Shown here piece by piece: positions 9,393 through 18,200 of a stretch of 64,000 nt of DNA; within the stretch, counting starts at the first letter, position 1; the number at the start of each line of letters is the position of its first letter. A program made the position numbers and the translations under genes. The notes beneath the pieces are model-generated. The model made no database searches, was not told the origin of the DNA, and worked only from the letters and a program-made list of their open reading frames with translations. The DNA is taken from positions 310,001-374,000 of the forward strand of contig OZ252093.1 in assembly GCA_965248175.1 (NCBI GenBank), read 5' to 3'. The DNA comes from VXPQ01 sp965248175. Its GTDB lineage: Bacteria; Bacteroidota; Rhodothermia; Rhodothermales; VXPQ01.

Positions 9393-10304
9393 TTACGACG
9401 CTTCCGTGCGGGATTCGTTCAGCAACCAGTCGATCAGGCGCTCCGCATAGTTCGATGTCAACCAGGGACCGTGCGAACCCTCGTTGATCTTCCAGAGCTC
9501 GACCGTAATGCCGTCCTGGCAACCCTCACGGTAGCGAATGCGGTCGGTTTCCGCGCCGGCGTTGGCATTGTCGATATCGATGGCGGGAAGTTCTTCGGCC
9601 CTGGAAAGGTCGCACCCCGCGCGTTCGGCCCAGCGCTCCACCACATCCTCGGCGCCGACGTACCCGGCTCCGTCGGTACTTCCTCGATAGAAAATGACGT
9701 TGTCCTCGGTGCCGTGGATGTGCAGTACGGAAACCGGCGGCGCCGATTCACAACGGGCCGGGTCCAGAAACGAGGCGCCCGCAAGCGGAGCGATCGCGGT
9801 CAGGCCCGGAAAACCTTCGCAGGCAAGGCGGTAGGACATGAAGCCGCCGTTGGAGTGCCCGACCGAAAAGATGCGGCCCACCAGGATATGTTCGCCCGCT
9901 TCTTCGATGAGACTGGCGAGATAGGCCACGTCATCCACTTCGGACTCGAAGAAGTTGCAACAGAAGTCCGTCGCGTTCCAGAAGCGCAGGCCGGAGGGAT
10001 TGCGCGTTCCGGCGGGCAGGATCAGGGCAAAGTTATCGGCATCGACCCGCTCGGAAAGACCCCAATACTCATCATGGCCCGTGGGATTGCCCTGGAAACC
10101 GTGCAGACTGAGCACGACGGGCAAGGGGCTCATGGCATCGTAACCCATCGGGATCTTCAGGGTGGCGGGACGATCGCCGCCTATGGTAAACACGGTTTGC
10201 TGCATAACCGGTTCGGTCGGAAGTTCCTGCATCGACTCGCTGCAAGCGGCCAGCAGGAACGCCAGAAGCGTACAGGCAAAAAGCGAGCGGGGCGCCAGCG
10301 GCAT
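9393..10304 (-). CDS. Secreted esterase of the LpqC/polyhydroxybutyrate-depolymerase-like family (lipoprotein)
   Basis: Alpha/beta-hydrolase exported as a lipoprotein. From the start chosen here (MPLAPRSLFACTLLAFLLAAC) there is a clean lipobox LAAC. The mature part shows the oxyanion strand VVLSLHGFQGN, the nucleophile elbow GHSNGG, and a late histidine in NEGSHGPW; HIHGTEDNVIF is the usual acid-region segment. These features fit the COG3509 esterases (poly(3-hydroxybutyrate) depolymerase-like, also feruloyl/acetyl-xylan esterases). Substrate cannot be told from sequence; a plant-cell-wall ester is plausible given the GH10 and GH5 genes. The frame is open back to 10415, but that extension looks non-coding. 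Confidence 0.75.
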   Translation of the reverse strand: MPLAPRSLFACTLLAFLLAACSESMQELPTEPVMQQTVFTIGGDRPATLKIPMGYDAMSPLPVVLSLHGFQGNPTGHDEYWGLSERVDADNFALILPAGTRNPSGLRFWNATDFCCNFFESEVDDVAYLASLIEEAGEHILVGRIFSVGHSNGGFMSYRLACEGFPGLTAIAPLAGASFLDPARCESAPPVSVLHIHGTEDNVIFYRGSTDGAGYVGAEDVVERWAERAGCDLSRAEELPAIDIDNANAGAETDRIRYREGCQDGITVELWKINEGSHGPWLTSNYAERLIDWLLNESRTEAS

Positions 10305-10438
10305 CGGGGCAAAAGGTAAATTCGGTGGGATCGGGTCCCGGTTTCCCGGAAAAACAATCTGCGCAGCAGGACGCGCCCCGGAAAATACGGATACGGACAC
10401 AATGCCTGGGCGCATAAATTTTTTTGTCTACATCTTTG

Positions 10439-10475
10439 TTGACAGTATGATATAAAATCGTTACGTTATACGTAA
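10439..10475 (+). promoter_or_regulatory. Promoter and operator-like inverted repeat before the HigA-ImmA gene
   Basis: TTGACA (10439-10444) is a good -35 match and is followed by AT-rich sequence. A perfect inverted repeat TTACG-TTATA-CGTAA occupies 10461-10475, just ahead of the start chosen at 10496. Its position is where a Cro/Xre-type protein would bind to control its own gene. The upstream ATG at 10475 lies on the edge of this repeat, which argues against it being the real start. Confidence 0.45.
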
Positions 10476-10495
10476 TGATTTTTAGAACGGCAGGC

Positions 10496-11617
10496 ATGGA
10501 TAAAAACAACATGGCCGCCACCATCAACCAATATCGACCAGACTATGCAGTTCCTCCGGGCTGGATTCTGGATGAGTACCTCGAAGCGCGAGGTCTCTCG
10601 CAGGCCGAATTCGCCCGTCGATGTGGACGCTCTGCGAAGTTGATCAGCGAGATCATTGCCGGCAAAGCACCCGTTGAACCGGAGACCGCGCTACAATTCG
10701 AAAAGGTACTGGGTCTTAATGCGGGTATCTGGCTTGGTATCGAAAAGAAATATCAACTGCATCTCGCCCGGAAAGCCGAATCCGCCGCCGCGACCAGATC
10801 CACTGCATGGTTGAAGCGATTTCCCATTGCAGAACTTGCGAAACGAGGCGTTATTCGGAAACCTGACTCGGATGCGGACGCCATGTCCAGCATTCTCTCC
10901 TTCTTTGGCGTGGCATCTGTCGAGGCCTGGAATACAAGGTATGGTCTGGCGAATGCGGCGTATCGCCATTCGCCAGGATTCAGGAGTGACGAAGCGGTGC
11001 TGGCTACATGGTTACGACTTGGAGAAATCGAGGCAAAGCAACAGGTTTGTGCAGAGTACGACAAGGGACGTTTCAGGCAAGCTTTGCATGAGATCCGCAA
11101 TCTGACCTCAAAGCCGTTCAAAGAAGCACTGGCCAGAGCGCAGCAATGTTGCAATCAATCCGGCGTAGCTCTAATCCCTGTCAGGCCACTGTCAAGGATG
11201 GCCCTTAGCGGAGTAGCGAGATGGCTTTCTCCCCGGCAGGCAATCATTCAATTAAACGTTCGCCATAAGACGGACGATCACCTGTGGTTCACCCTCTTTC
11301 ATGAAGCGGCGCATATCCTTCTACATAGCAAAAAGGATGTGTTTGTCGATGGTCAAAAAATTCGGGGCGACGCGGCAGATATTGAAGCAGAGGCAAATGC
11401 ATGGGCATCGAATGCTCTTGTGCCCCGGCGTGCATGGGCAGAGTTTGTCGCCAGTTGTCCACGCAGCGAAAAATCGGTTCGCGCCTTCGCTGTCAGGCAA
11501 GGCATCGCACCTGGTATCGTTGTCGGCATGCTCCAGCATGGAGGGCATTTACCCTGGAGCCACCTGAATAAACTTAAAGTCCGATTGGAATGGAGCGATG
11601 AGGAAGTGGAGGAGTGA
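10496..11617 (+). CDS. HigA-type Xre DNA-binding domain fused to an ImmA/IrrE metallopeptidase
   Basis: A 373-residue two-domain regulator. Residues about 15-75 form an Xre helix-turn-helix of the HigA kind (GLSQAEFARRCGRSAKLISEIIAGKAPVEP, split by position 20-48). A helical linker follows, and the C-terminal half is an ImmA/IrrE-like zinc peptidase with HEAAH near residue 268 and the later glutamate in EAEANAWASNALVP. Known relatives act as antitoxins or cleave a partner repressor under stress. No adjacent higB-like toxin is seen: the gene is flanked by an esterase and a nitroreductase, so the fusion may act alone or in trans. Confidence 0.85.
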   Translation: MDKNNMAATINQYRPDYAVPPGWILDEYLEARGLSQAEFARRCGRSAKLISEIIAGKAPVEPETALQFEKVLGLNAGIWLGIEKKYQLHLARKAESAAATRSTAWLKRFPIAELAKRGVIRKPDSDADAMSSILSFFGVASVEAWNTRYGLANAAYRHSPGFRSDEAVLATWLRLGEIEAKQQVCAEYDKGRFRQALHEIRNLTSKPFKEALARAQQCCNQSGVALIPVRPLSRMALSGVARWLSPRQAIIQLNVRHKTDDHLWFTLFHEAAHILLHSKKDVFVDGQKIRGDAADIEAEANAWASNALVPRRAWAEFVASCPRSEKSVRAFAVRQGIAPGIVVGMLQHGGHLPWSHLNKLKVRLEWSDEEVEE

Positions 11618-11632
11618 AAACAGGGTTTTAGC

Positions 11633-12286
11633 CTATTTCCCTACATAACGGACTACCGTATCGAACGGCAGCTTCTCGATGTCGGGCACCTCGGCGTCCT
11701 CACGCGGATATCCCGCTACGAGCAGCAGAAACGGGGTTTCGTTGCGGGGCCTGTCCAGAATTTCGTTCAGAAAACCCATCGGACTGGGCGTGTGCGTAAG
11801 GGTGGCGATACCGGCATTATGCAGCGCCGCAATCAAAAAGCCTGTGGCAATGCCCACGGATTCCGACGTGTAGTAGTTCTTGATGCGCTTGCCGTCCTTG
11901 CCCAACCCATAGCGTTCAAGAAAGATGGCGATGAGCACCGGGGCCTCTTCGAGGAACGGTTTGTTTTCGTCCGTCCCGAATGGCTCCAGCGCTTCCAGCC
12001 ATTCGCGGGTAGCCCGCCGGTTGTAAAATTCGTGTTCCTCGGCTTCCGCCCCCACGCGGATTCTGGACTTGATCCCGGCATCGCGAACCACCACGAAACG
12101 CCATGGCTGGCGATTCGCGCCACTCGGTGCGGAGGCCGCAGCGAGTAACGCGGCGTCGAGCACCTCGTCCGGGATAGGCCGGGAATCGAAATGGCGGACG
12201 GTACGGCGGCGCATCATATCTTCCGCGAAGCGCTGTGCGCGCTCAATCGCCTCGTCCGGGGAGTAGGAAACGGGCCGGAGTTTCAT
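11633..12286 (-). CDS. Nitroreductase-family flavoprotein
   Basis: FMN- and NAD(P)H-dependent oxidoreductase of 217 residues. The N-terminal FMN-binding signature is RRTVRHFDSRPIPDEVLDA, then SAPSGANRQPW, which contacts the flavin phosphate; the second flavin segment is SVGIATGFLIAALHNAGIATLTHTPSP. These are typical of the BluB/Frp-like nitroreductase branch. The physiological substrate is unknown. It converges with the HigA-ImmA gene (15 bases apart), and its promoter must lie in the palindrome-rich spacer at 12287-12533. Confidence 0.88.
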   Translation of the reverse strand: MKLRPVSYSPDEAIERAQRFAEDMMRRRTVRHFDSRPIPDEVLDAALLAAASAPSGANRQPWRFVVVRDAGIKSRIRVGAEAEEHEFYNRRATREWLEALEPFGTDENKPFLEEAPVLIAIFLERYGLGKDGKRIKNYYTSESVGIATGFLIAALHNAGIATLTHTPSPMGFLNEILDRPRNETPFLLLVAGYPREDAEVPDIEKLPFDTVVRYVGK

Positions 12287-12341
12287 GATAACGGATGAGG
12301 GTTTCAGGATAGATCAGGCAAGGGGTGACCGGTAAAACATT

Positions 12342-12531
12342 TTGACGGACAGAAGTGTCTGGAAAATGGGTTTTGCGGACATATAATGCAAAAAGTGTCC
12401 GTCAAGGTAGTTTTGTTGGTCAGAAGTGTCCAGCAAATGAGCTTTGTGCGCCACATGTGGCGTGTAAACGATCTTGCGAGCCACTTTTATAGAAAAGTGT
12501 CGTACAAATCCATTTATGCGTCATAGGTGTC
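12342..12531. repeat. Cluster of palindromes and short direct repeats between the Fic and nitroreductase genes
   Basis: Four kinds of symmetry sit in 190 bases. TTGACGGACA (12342-12351) is matched by its exact inverse TGTCCGTCAA (12396-12405). A 14-bp palindrome CGCCACATGTGGCG is at 12449-12462. A 7-bp stem with 4-nt loop, CACTTTT/AAAAGTG, is at 12482-12499. A motif close to AGAAGTGTC occurs five times (12351, 12391, 12422, 12493 and a weaker copy at 12523). No T-tract follows the hairpin. It is upstream of the nitroreductase and downstream of fic, so an operator for the former is the simplest reading. Confidence 0.5.
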
Positions 12532-12533
12532 GG

Positions 12534-13649
12534 TCAAAATACTTTCCGCCCTTCTACGATATTCAATATCTCGGGAAATACAAGGATAGCACCGCGGCGG
12601 CCACCCCCTGATCGAATCAACTGCAGTGAATCGCTTTCACGCATCGCATCCAGGAACCGTTGTGCCGAACGTTCCGGAATGCCGGCTGTGGTTACGAAGT
12701 CGCTGGTCTTGAAAATTGGATGTGCGAAAATCCAGTCGAGGGCACGCAATGCATATGGAGAACGAGAAATCTCTGTGATATGCCCCCTCATAAATCTATG
12801 GTGATCGAGAATCTTCATAGCCTTCGTCAAGTTATCTTCCGCCTGAAACCGCACCGCCTCAAGGAATAGTTGGCACCAGCCTGTCCAATTGTCGTCACGA
12901 GAAATCGCAAGCAGTCCTGCATAATAGCTTTCCCGTCGCGCTTCGAAGTAACCGCTGATATAGAACACGGGTTGGCGAATAAGGCTATGTTGCCATAGAA
13001 ACAGCGGTACCAGCATACGCCCCAAGCGCCCGTTGCCGTCCAGAAACGGATGCAACGCCTCGAATTCCGCATGCAGAATGGCGAGTTGAATGAGCCGATC
13101 CGGCGCATCCTCGTGGATATAGCGTTCCCACCGGGACATAGCCTCGGGTAATTGATCTGCACCGATGGGAACATAGGTGGCGTTCTCCATCGTGGATCCG
13201 GGGCTTCCGATCCAGTTGGGAATGCGCCGCAGTTCGCCAGGACCCTTGTTGCGGCCACGGATCCCGTCCAGCAACACTCGATGCGCCTCAAGAACAACCC
13301 GCATCGAGAGGGGCAACTCCTGCAACATCTTCGCCGCACCGCGCATGGCAACGCGATAGCTGAGAATTTCTTCGATGTCGTTGCGGAGTTCCGGCGAATC
13401 CACCTTTTGCCCGGCCTCGAACTCCAGGACTTCGCCTATCGTGGCCCGCGTGCCTTCGATTTTAGACGACAGTACCGCTTCCTGGGTGGTCAGCGGCGAC
13501 AGCAACACATCGGGGTTCGGGATAGCTGCAAGTACCCCGTCATAACGTGCAACGGCAGCGGCGGCGGGGCCGATCAGCGGGATTAGTTTCGGCCAGTCCA
13601 GCCGATCTTCGGGCGGAAATCCTCCTTGCTGGTAGTGTACGGGCGGCAT
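12534..13649 (-). CDS. Fic-family AMP-transferase with N-terminal inhibitory helix (class II)
   Basis: Probable protein AMPylase of 371 residues. Residues 200-211 are the Fic core HPFLDGNGRLGR with catalytic His, the acidic metal ligand and both Arg residues intact. Residues 62-67 are SKIEGT, the (S/T)xxxE inhibitory motif that blocks ATP, here N-terminal (class II) so no separate antitoxin is needed. The N-terminal Fic_N part and a C-terminal winged-helix-like region (TSDFVTTAGIPERSAQRFLDAM) match the widespread stand-alone Fic/DUF4172-like layout. Targets are unknown. It belongs to the accessory cluster. Confidence 0.9.
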   Translation of the reverse strand: MPPVHYQQGGFPPEDRLDWPKLIPLIGPAAAAVARYDGVLAAIPNPDVLLSPLTTQEAVLSSKIEGTRATIGEVLEFEAGQKVDSPELRNDIEEILSYRVAMRGAAKMLQELPLSMRVVLEAHRVLLDGIRGRNKGPGELRRIPNWIGSPGSTMENATYVPIGADQLPEAMSRWERYIHEDAPDRLIQLAILHAEFEALHPFLDGNGRLGRMLVPLFLWQHSLIRQPVFYISGYFEARRESYYAGLLAISRDDNWTGWCQLFLEAVRFQAEDNLTKAMKILDHHRFMRGHITEISRSPYALRALDWIFAHPIFKTSDFVTTAGIPERSAQRFLDAMRESDSLQLIRSGGGRRGAILVFPEILNIVEGRKVF

Positions 13650-13926
13650 CGAACTTCCTCTACATTGCGTATACGTCTTCTCTGCGGCGCCCTATCCCTG
13701 GTCATACCGCAGGCCGGCAGAATGGGATAGGCAGCAATATGATGAGGCTTGGGACGGAGCGGGGCAAGCGTGGTTCCGAGCGAAGAGATGCTCCGAAAAA
13801 AATTTGTTTTGAAGGAACCAATGCAAGGCCGCATTCCTATAACCCCTATAACCAGCCGCTGCTTGCAATAGCAACATGGCTAAGGTAACACGCACATGTT
13901 CTCAAAATCCTAAAAAGTTACACACC

Positions 13927-14058
13927 ATGGCCAAAGAACAAAACCCTCCTCCCGGTCGTCAACCCATCACAGAAGGCACTTCGACTAGGAGAATTTCGCA
14001 TAACAATGCTAATACAACCAAGCCACCGCCACCGCCACCGCCGCCGGCGAAGAAATAA
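13927..14058 (+). CDS. 43-residue protein with a polyproline-lysine tail (cassette gene 1)
   Basis: Tiny ORF starting MAKEQNPPPGRQP and ending in eight prolines followed by AKK. Family unknown. The start at 13927 is chosen because it gives the same MAxxQ opening as the second tiny gene at 14756, which has the same kind of tail (nine prolines, KKK); an in-frame ATG at 13876 is possible. The prolines use mixed CCA/CCG codons, so this is not a simple DNA repeat. It lies 88 bases before the DUF6338-like gene, in DNA clearly richer in A+T than its surroundings. Eight consecutive prolines would need EF-P for translation. Confidence 0.55.
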   Translation: MAKEQNPPPGRQPITEGTSTRRISHNNANTTKPPPPPPPPAKK

Positions 14059-14146
14059 AGGTGTTTCACTACAGTAACAGTGAAAACAGCATTGTATTTG
14101 ATTATCAAAATAGATTCGGACTAGTTACCGCACTAAAAACACTTCG

Positions 14147-14752
14147 ATGAACATGGAATGGTTATCTTCCAGTGAAGCCATAGAAGTTCTTGTATTTCTT
14201 TTACCAGGCTTTGTGGCTGTTAGTGTTTTTTATTTATTGACTTCATACCCTAAGCCGAACGTATTCGAACATATCATCCAATCTTTGATATTTACTATAA
14301 TAGTATCGACTATATTATGGTTTTTTAAGACCAAAATTGATTTATGGAATGAAAACCTTACTCTCCTCTTATCAATTATCATAGCAGGATTACTTGGAAT
14401 AATAGCTGTCTATTTTATGAATAGTGATATTTTACATCGCCCGCTCCGAAAAATAAAAGTTACCAAAGAAACTTCCTATCCATCGGAATGGTACTCTGCC
14501 TTCTCTAGACTTTCAGATTGCTATGTTGTGTTGCATATGAATGGCGGACGACGTCTCTATGGATGGCCTTCGGAGTGGCCTAGCAGTCCCAAAGAAGGAC
14601 ATTTCTTTATTCAGGATGGTGAATGGCTATTAGAAAATAATGAAAGGAAATCTATAGAGGGAGTCGTCGCTATTCTTATCTCCGTCTCGGAAGTCGAGAT
14701 GGTGGAATTCCTTCCCCAAGTACCCGTAAAACAAGAACAATCTGCGGAGTAG
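14147..14752 (+). CDS. DUF6338-like membrane protein (cassette gene 2)
   Basis: 201 residues. Three hydrophobic helices are visible at about 12-32 (with the family-typical FLLPGFVA), 43-60 and 71-91, then a soluble C-terminal half with WYSAFSRL, GGRRLYGWPSEWPS and GHFFIQDGEWLL, the kind of segment found in DUF6338 proteins. Function is unknown. A second ATG at 14153 could be the start. The stop is only three bases before the second polyproline gene, so the two are co-translated. AT-rich codon use against a GC-rich genome points to horizontal transfer. Confidence 0.7.
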   Translation: MNMEWLSSSEAIEVLVFLLPGFVAVSVFYLLTSYPKPNVFEHIIQSLIFTIIVSTILWFFKTKIDLWNENLTLLLSIIIAGLLGIIAVYFMNSDILHRPLRKIKVTKETSYPSEWYSAFSRLSDCYVVLHMNGGRRLYGWPSEWPSSPKEGHFFIQDGEWLLENNERKSIEGVVAILISVSEVEMVEFLPQVPVKQEQSAE

Positions 14753-14755
14753 CTA

Positions 14756-14902
14756 ATGGCAAATAAACAAAAACATCCTGCGAATCCAAAATCTTCCGAT
14801 GCTTCGGAAAGTGCAAATTTCGCAGCAGGCCCCTCACCTCCCGAAGCCACTGTTGCGATAAAACCACCTCCGCCACCTCCTCCTCCGCCTAAAAAGAAGT
14901 AA
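14756..14902 (+). CDS. 48-residue protein with a polyproline-lysine tail (cassette gene 3)
   Basis: Begins MANKQKHPANPKSSD and ends in nine prolines followed by KKK. The prolines use CCA, CCT and CCG codons. GGAG sits seven bases upstream of the ATG, a good ribosome binding site, and the ATG follows the DUF6338-like stop by three bases, so this is a real small gene rather than chance. No known family; the middle is Ser/Ala-rich and probably disordered. The tail resembles an SH3-ligand-like or membrane-surface-binding tag. It pairs with the similar protein at 13927. Confidence 0.6.
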   Translation: MANKQKHPANPKSSDASESANFAAGPSPPEATVAIKPPPPPPPPPKKK

Positions 14903-14950
14903 GCCTTGTAATTTCACACGGCTGGGGGTGGGGCAAGGTCAAGTCGCTTG

Positions 14951-15244
14951 CTATAAGGAAGATGACGTGAGCAGTATTATAGCCGCGATTCGCCGTGCCG
15001 TATCCGTAAAGTGCTGGACTTCGCTTGGAGACAGTGCCCGCCCAAGCACACCGCTTTCCCTGTAGGAGAGCCATTTCTTGAGCACCTGGTAGCCACCCAG
15101 TTTGTAGTTCCAGACAGAAGCGGGAACGTTGCACCAATAGGCGTGGTCGTTCAGGTAGATATCAAAGGTTGATCCGTTGAGCGTTACGACAGTATCTCCA
15201 AGAGCGGCACGTTCTTCCGGCGTGTAAGGTCGCTCGACGGACAT
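14951..15244 (-). pseudogene. Displaced C-terminal fragment of the restriction-modification enzyme
   Basis: In the neighbouring frame the last part of the protein continues: VERPYTPEERAALG, then DIYLNDHAYWCNVP and LGGYQVLKKWLSYRES, the standard end of type ISP target-recognition domains. Removing one base from the GG at 15239-15240 joins the two parts as GHVVERPY and gives one protein of about 1112 residues. Either the gene is inactivated in this strain or the base is a sequencing error. The ATG at 15244 lies at the shift and is unlikely to be a natural start. Confidence 0.75.
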
Positions 15245-18200
15245 GACCCCGACCGGGCATCACGATGCTGCCTTGTCCGAAATGCCCCCAACCCACTGTC
15301 AGGGCAAAGTCGTCTCCGGTCATGTTGCGGCCGTCGGTAGTGGTGGGTACGGCAAGGGCAGCGATCTCCGGTCGCAACACGCCGTGGGTTACACCCGGAA
15401 CAGGTGTATCGGTATCAAGAAGTTGGGCCAATTCGCGCCCGCGCGCCGCCGATGCAACAAGCATTTTCGTCGCGTCAGCGGCATTTCCATCGGGCCAGCC
15501 CAATAGCGGGATGCGCGGCCATTCCATCCTGAGCGCTCCGGCATTGGCCTCGCGGTAAGCGGGATCGTGGAGAACGGCAAGAACATGGTGAAACAAGTCC
15601 TCTACTCCCGCACCGAGGCGTTGTAGATAGTGCTGCGCGATACTAGAGAGATTGGGACGGCGTTCTACTTCGTTGCCGCTGATTCCAAACTCATCGTCGC
15701 ACAGGTAGGCGGGAAAAATGTTGGCGCCGCGCTCAATCAGGTGCAGAGAAGCAATATATCCCGTGAAACATGTCTGCGGTTCTCCCGATCCCTTGCGCAG
15801 ATGCTGTGCAGTTGACAACCAGATATTCCCTTCAAACACATGCGGCCTGTATTCCGGACGTGGACGATCAACTAGTTTTGCTCTATCCTCCCAATAAAGA
15901 TAACGATTGTCGAAGGGACGAAAGGCATAACGGAGAAAACTACTGTCGGTAGGACCGCCGTGCATAAGAAGCGTGTCCCTTACCGTGCGAGCATCGTATT
16001 CTCGCGGGTTGCGCATCGCGGTTGGATAGCGACGCTCAATCTCTTCATGGCTCAGGCTTGCATCGAAATAGTCATTAATTCGTCCCTTCAGGCGATCCAG
16101 ATCAATATCGACAACAAACGGATCCCGGCCGCTCTTGACGCCGGGAAACGACTCCCGAAACAGATCCGGCAGCGCTGGCCAGTCGAACCAGTCTTCGCTC
16201 ACCGCCGTTCGCACAAACGGTAAACCAAGCGGCAGAATAGGCCCAACGTTTTCATAGAGATTTTCCGGATCCGCTTCCGCCGTCGCCGTTAGTTCTTCAC
16301 GCTTTGCCTGTCCCCAAAGATGCCGAAAGCCGACCGTCTTCGCAGGCACGTGATTGCTTTTGCGCACCAGCGTTGAAATGGCAGTGCCCACCTGAATCCC
16401 AACCCTATTGCTTTCCGTCGAAAAGATGCTCGGATCCGGCGAACCGTCCGGCGCAACCTTGCCGGTTTTGTATTTGTCGCCGTTTAAACAGTCGATCCGT
16501 ATCGCATCGAAGACTTCCAGAAAACGCTCTCGCATTCCCGTAAAGGACAATCTATCCAGCCAGGAATAGTTGGAAATGAAACAGACCACGCCCTGATCTT
16601 TACGAATGCGGCGCTCCGCCATGCAGAAGAAACGCACATAGAGATCATTCAATCCTTGGCCTTCGGGGCGCCGCACGCGATTGGTTATTCGGTAGGCATC
16701 GGACAGCGTACGCTCTTCCTCCACAGCCATGCCCGCGAAACCATTGTAGGGCGGATTACCCAAAATCACCAGTATTGGGGCTTTCTGCTTCACATTTTCG
16801 GCCCGTTCGCGCTCCTGCTCCAGTTCGGGAAAGGCAATGGGTTTGGGCTTCGTTGCATGCGGCTCCCACCCCGTTAGCGCATTAGTAAGGAATACGCCAG
16901 GACGCTCGTTGGCGTCATCGGCAAGCGGCGCATCCAACTCCTGCATCGTCAGGCCTACCTGCAAATGCGCCACAACAAAAGGCGCGGGCATGATCTCAAA
17001 GCCAAACACGCGCTCGGTCGCCGCCTGCTTGACCCGTGCGCCAGTAAGCGCACCCAGGCCCCGATTTTCCAGATTGGTAGCAATGCGGCGCAGCACTTCC
17101 GCCAGATAGGCCCCGGTGCCGCAGCACGGATCCAGCACATAGACATTTTCCGCAGCCAGCCCGTCGGCAATGCCGAGATCTTCCTTGAGCGCCTTGTCTA
17201 CCCGTGCAACCATGTAGCGCACTACATCAGTGGGCGTGTACCAGACGCCCAACTGCTTGCGCAGCTTGGGATCGAAAGCTTCGAGAAACGGCTCGTAGAA
17301 ATAGGTTACAGCCTCGCCCTCATTGAAGCGGGCAAAGAAGGCGTCACAATCCACCCGGTCGAGCGCAGCAGACGTCCAGTCAAGCACTTCTACGAGATCC
17401 AGCGATTGTAAATGGGTTCGACTGGACAACTGCCGAAACAAGGCTTCCAGTACGGGGGCGCGCAAATGCCAGACCGCTTCGTGCCAATTGAACACCCCCA
17501 CAGGCCGTTCCCTCTGCCGCGCCCACAACACCCAGGCAGAGAAGACACCATAGAACAACGTTTGGATAAGGGTCGATCGGAAAAAGTGCTCGCCGCGCTC
17601 ATCTTCAAACTGTATGCCCAGCGCCTCTTCCAGAGCTGAGCGAATCGCTACAAGCGCCGACGTATCCCCCGCCGATTCCACCCGCCCCAACGCATCGCGG
17701 GCATACGAGGCAAGCAACCATGCCAGATCCTTCGGCTCAACAATATGAGCCCGGTGCGACAGTGCCCGGACAAGATATTCTCCGAGTCCTACGCCTGCCT
17801 TTTGGGCAAAAGCTCGGGGAGTTTCCAACAACCGGTTGAACTCGTCTTCGCTGCCGGCCAGCGCAAAAGCCTCGATAGTTTTTCGTTGTCCTGCGCTGTC
17901 TTCGCCTACCAGTACGAATTCGTACGTATTGGTGACAAGCACCAGACGGTAGCGATCCCAATAACTGGCAACCTGCGAACCCTCGGCTATTCGCCAAGGG
18001 TTCTTATCGGGGCCTTTCACTTCGACCACGCCTCGCTCGGGTATTTGTCCTTTTTTAGGCCGTCCCTTTTGTATCTGTCTGGCTGAAAAGAGGGCGAAAT
18101 CAGGATGGCCCGCACCCTGATCCGCAGGTTCCTGTACGCAGAACACCTTCGGCTTGAGCGTGGCGCCGATGGCATTTAGCAACGCTGCAAGCGCAGTATA

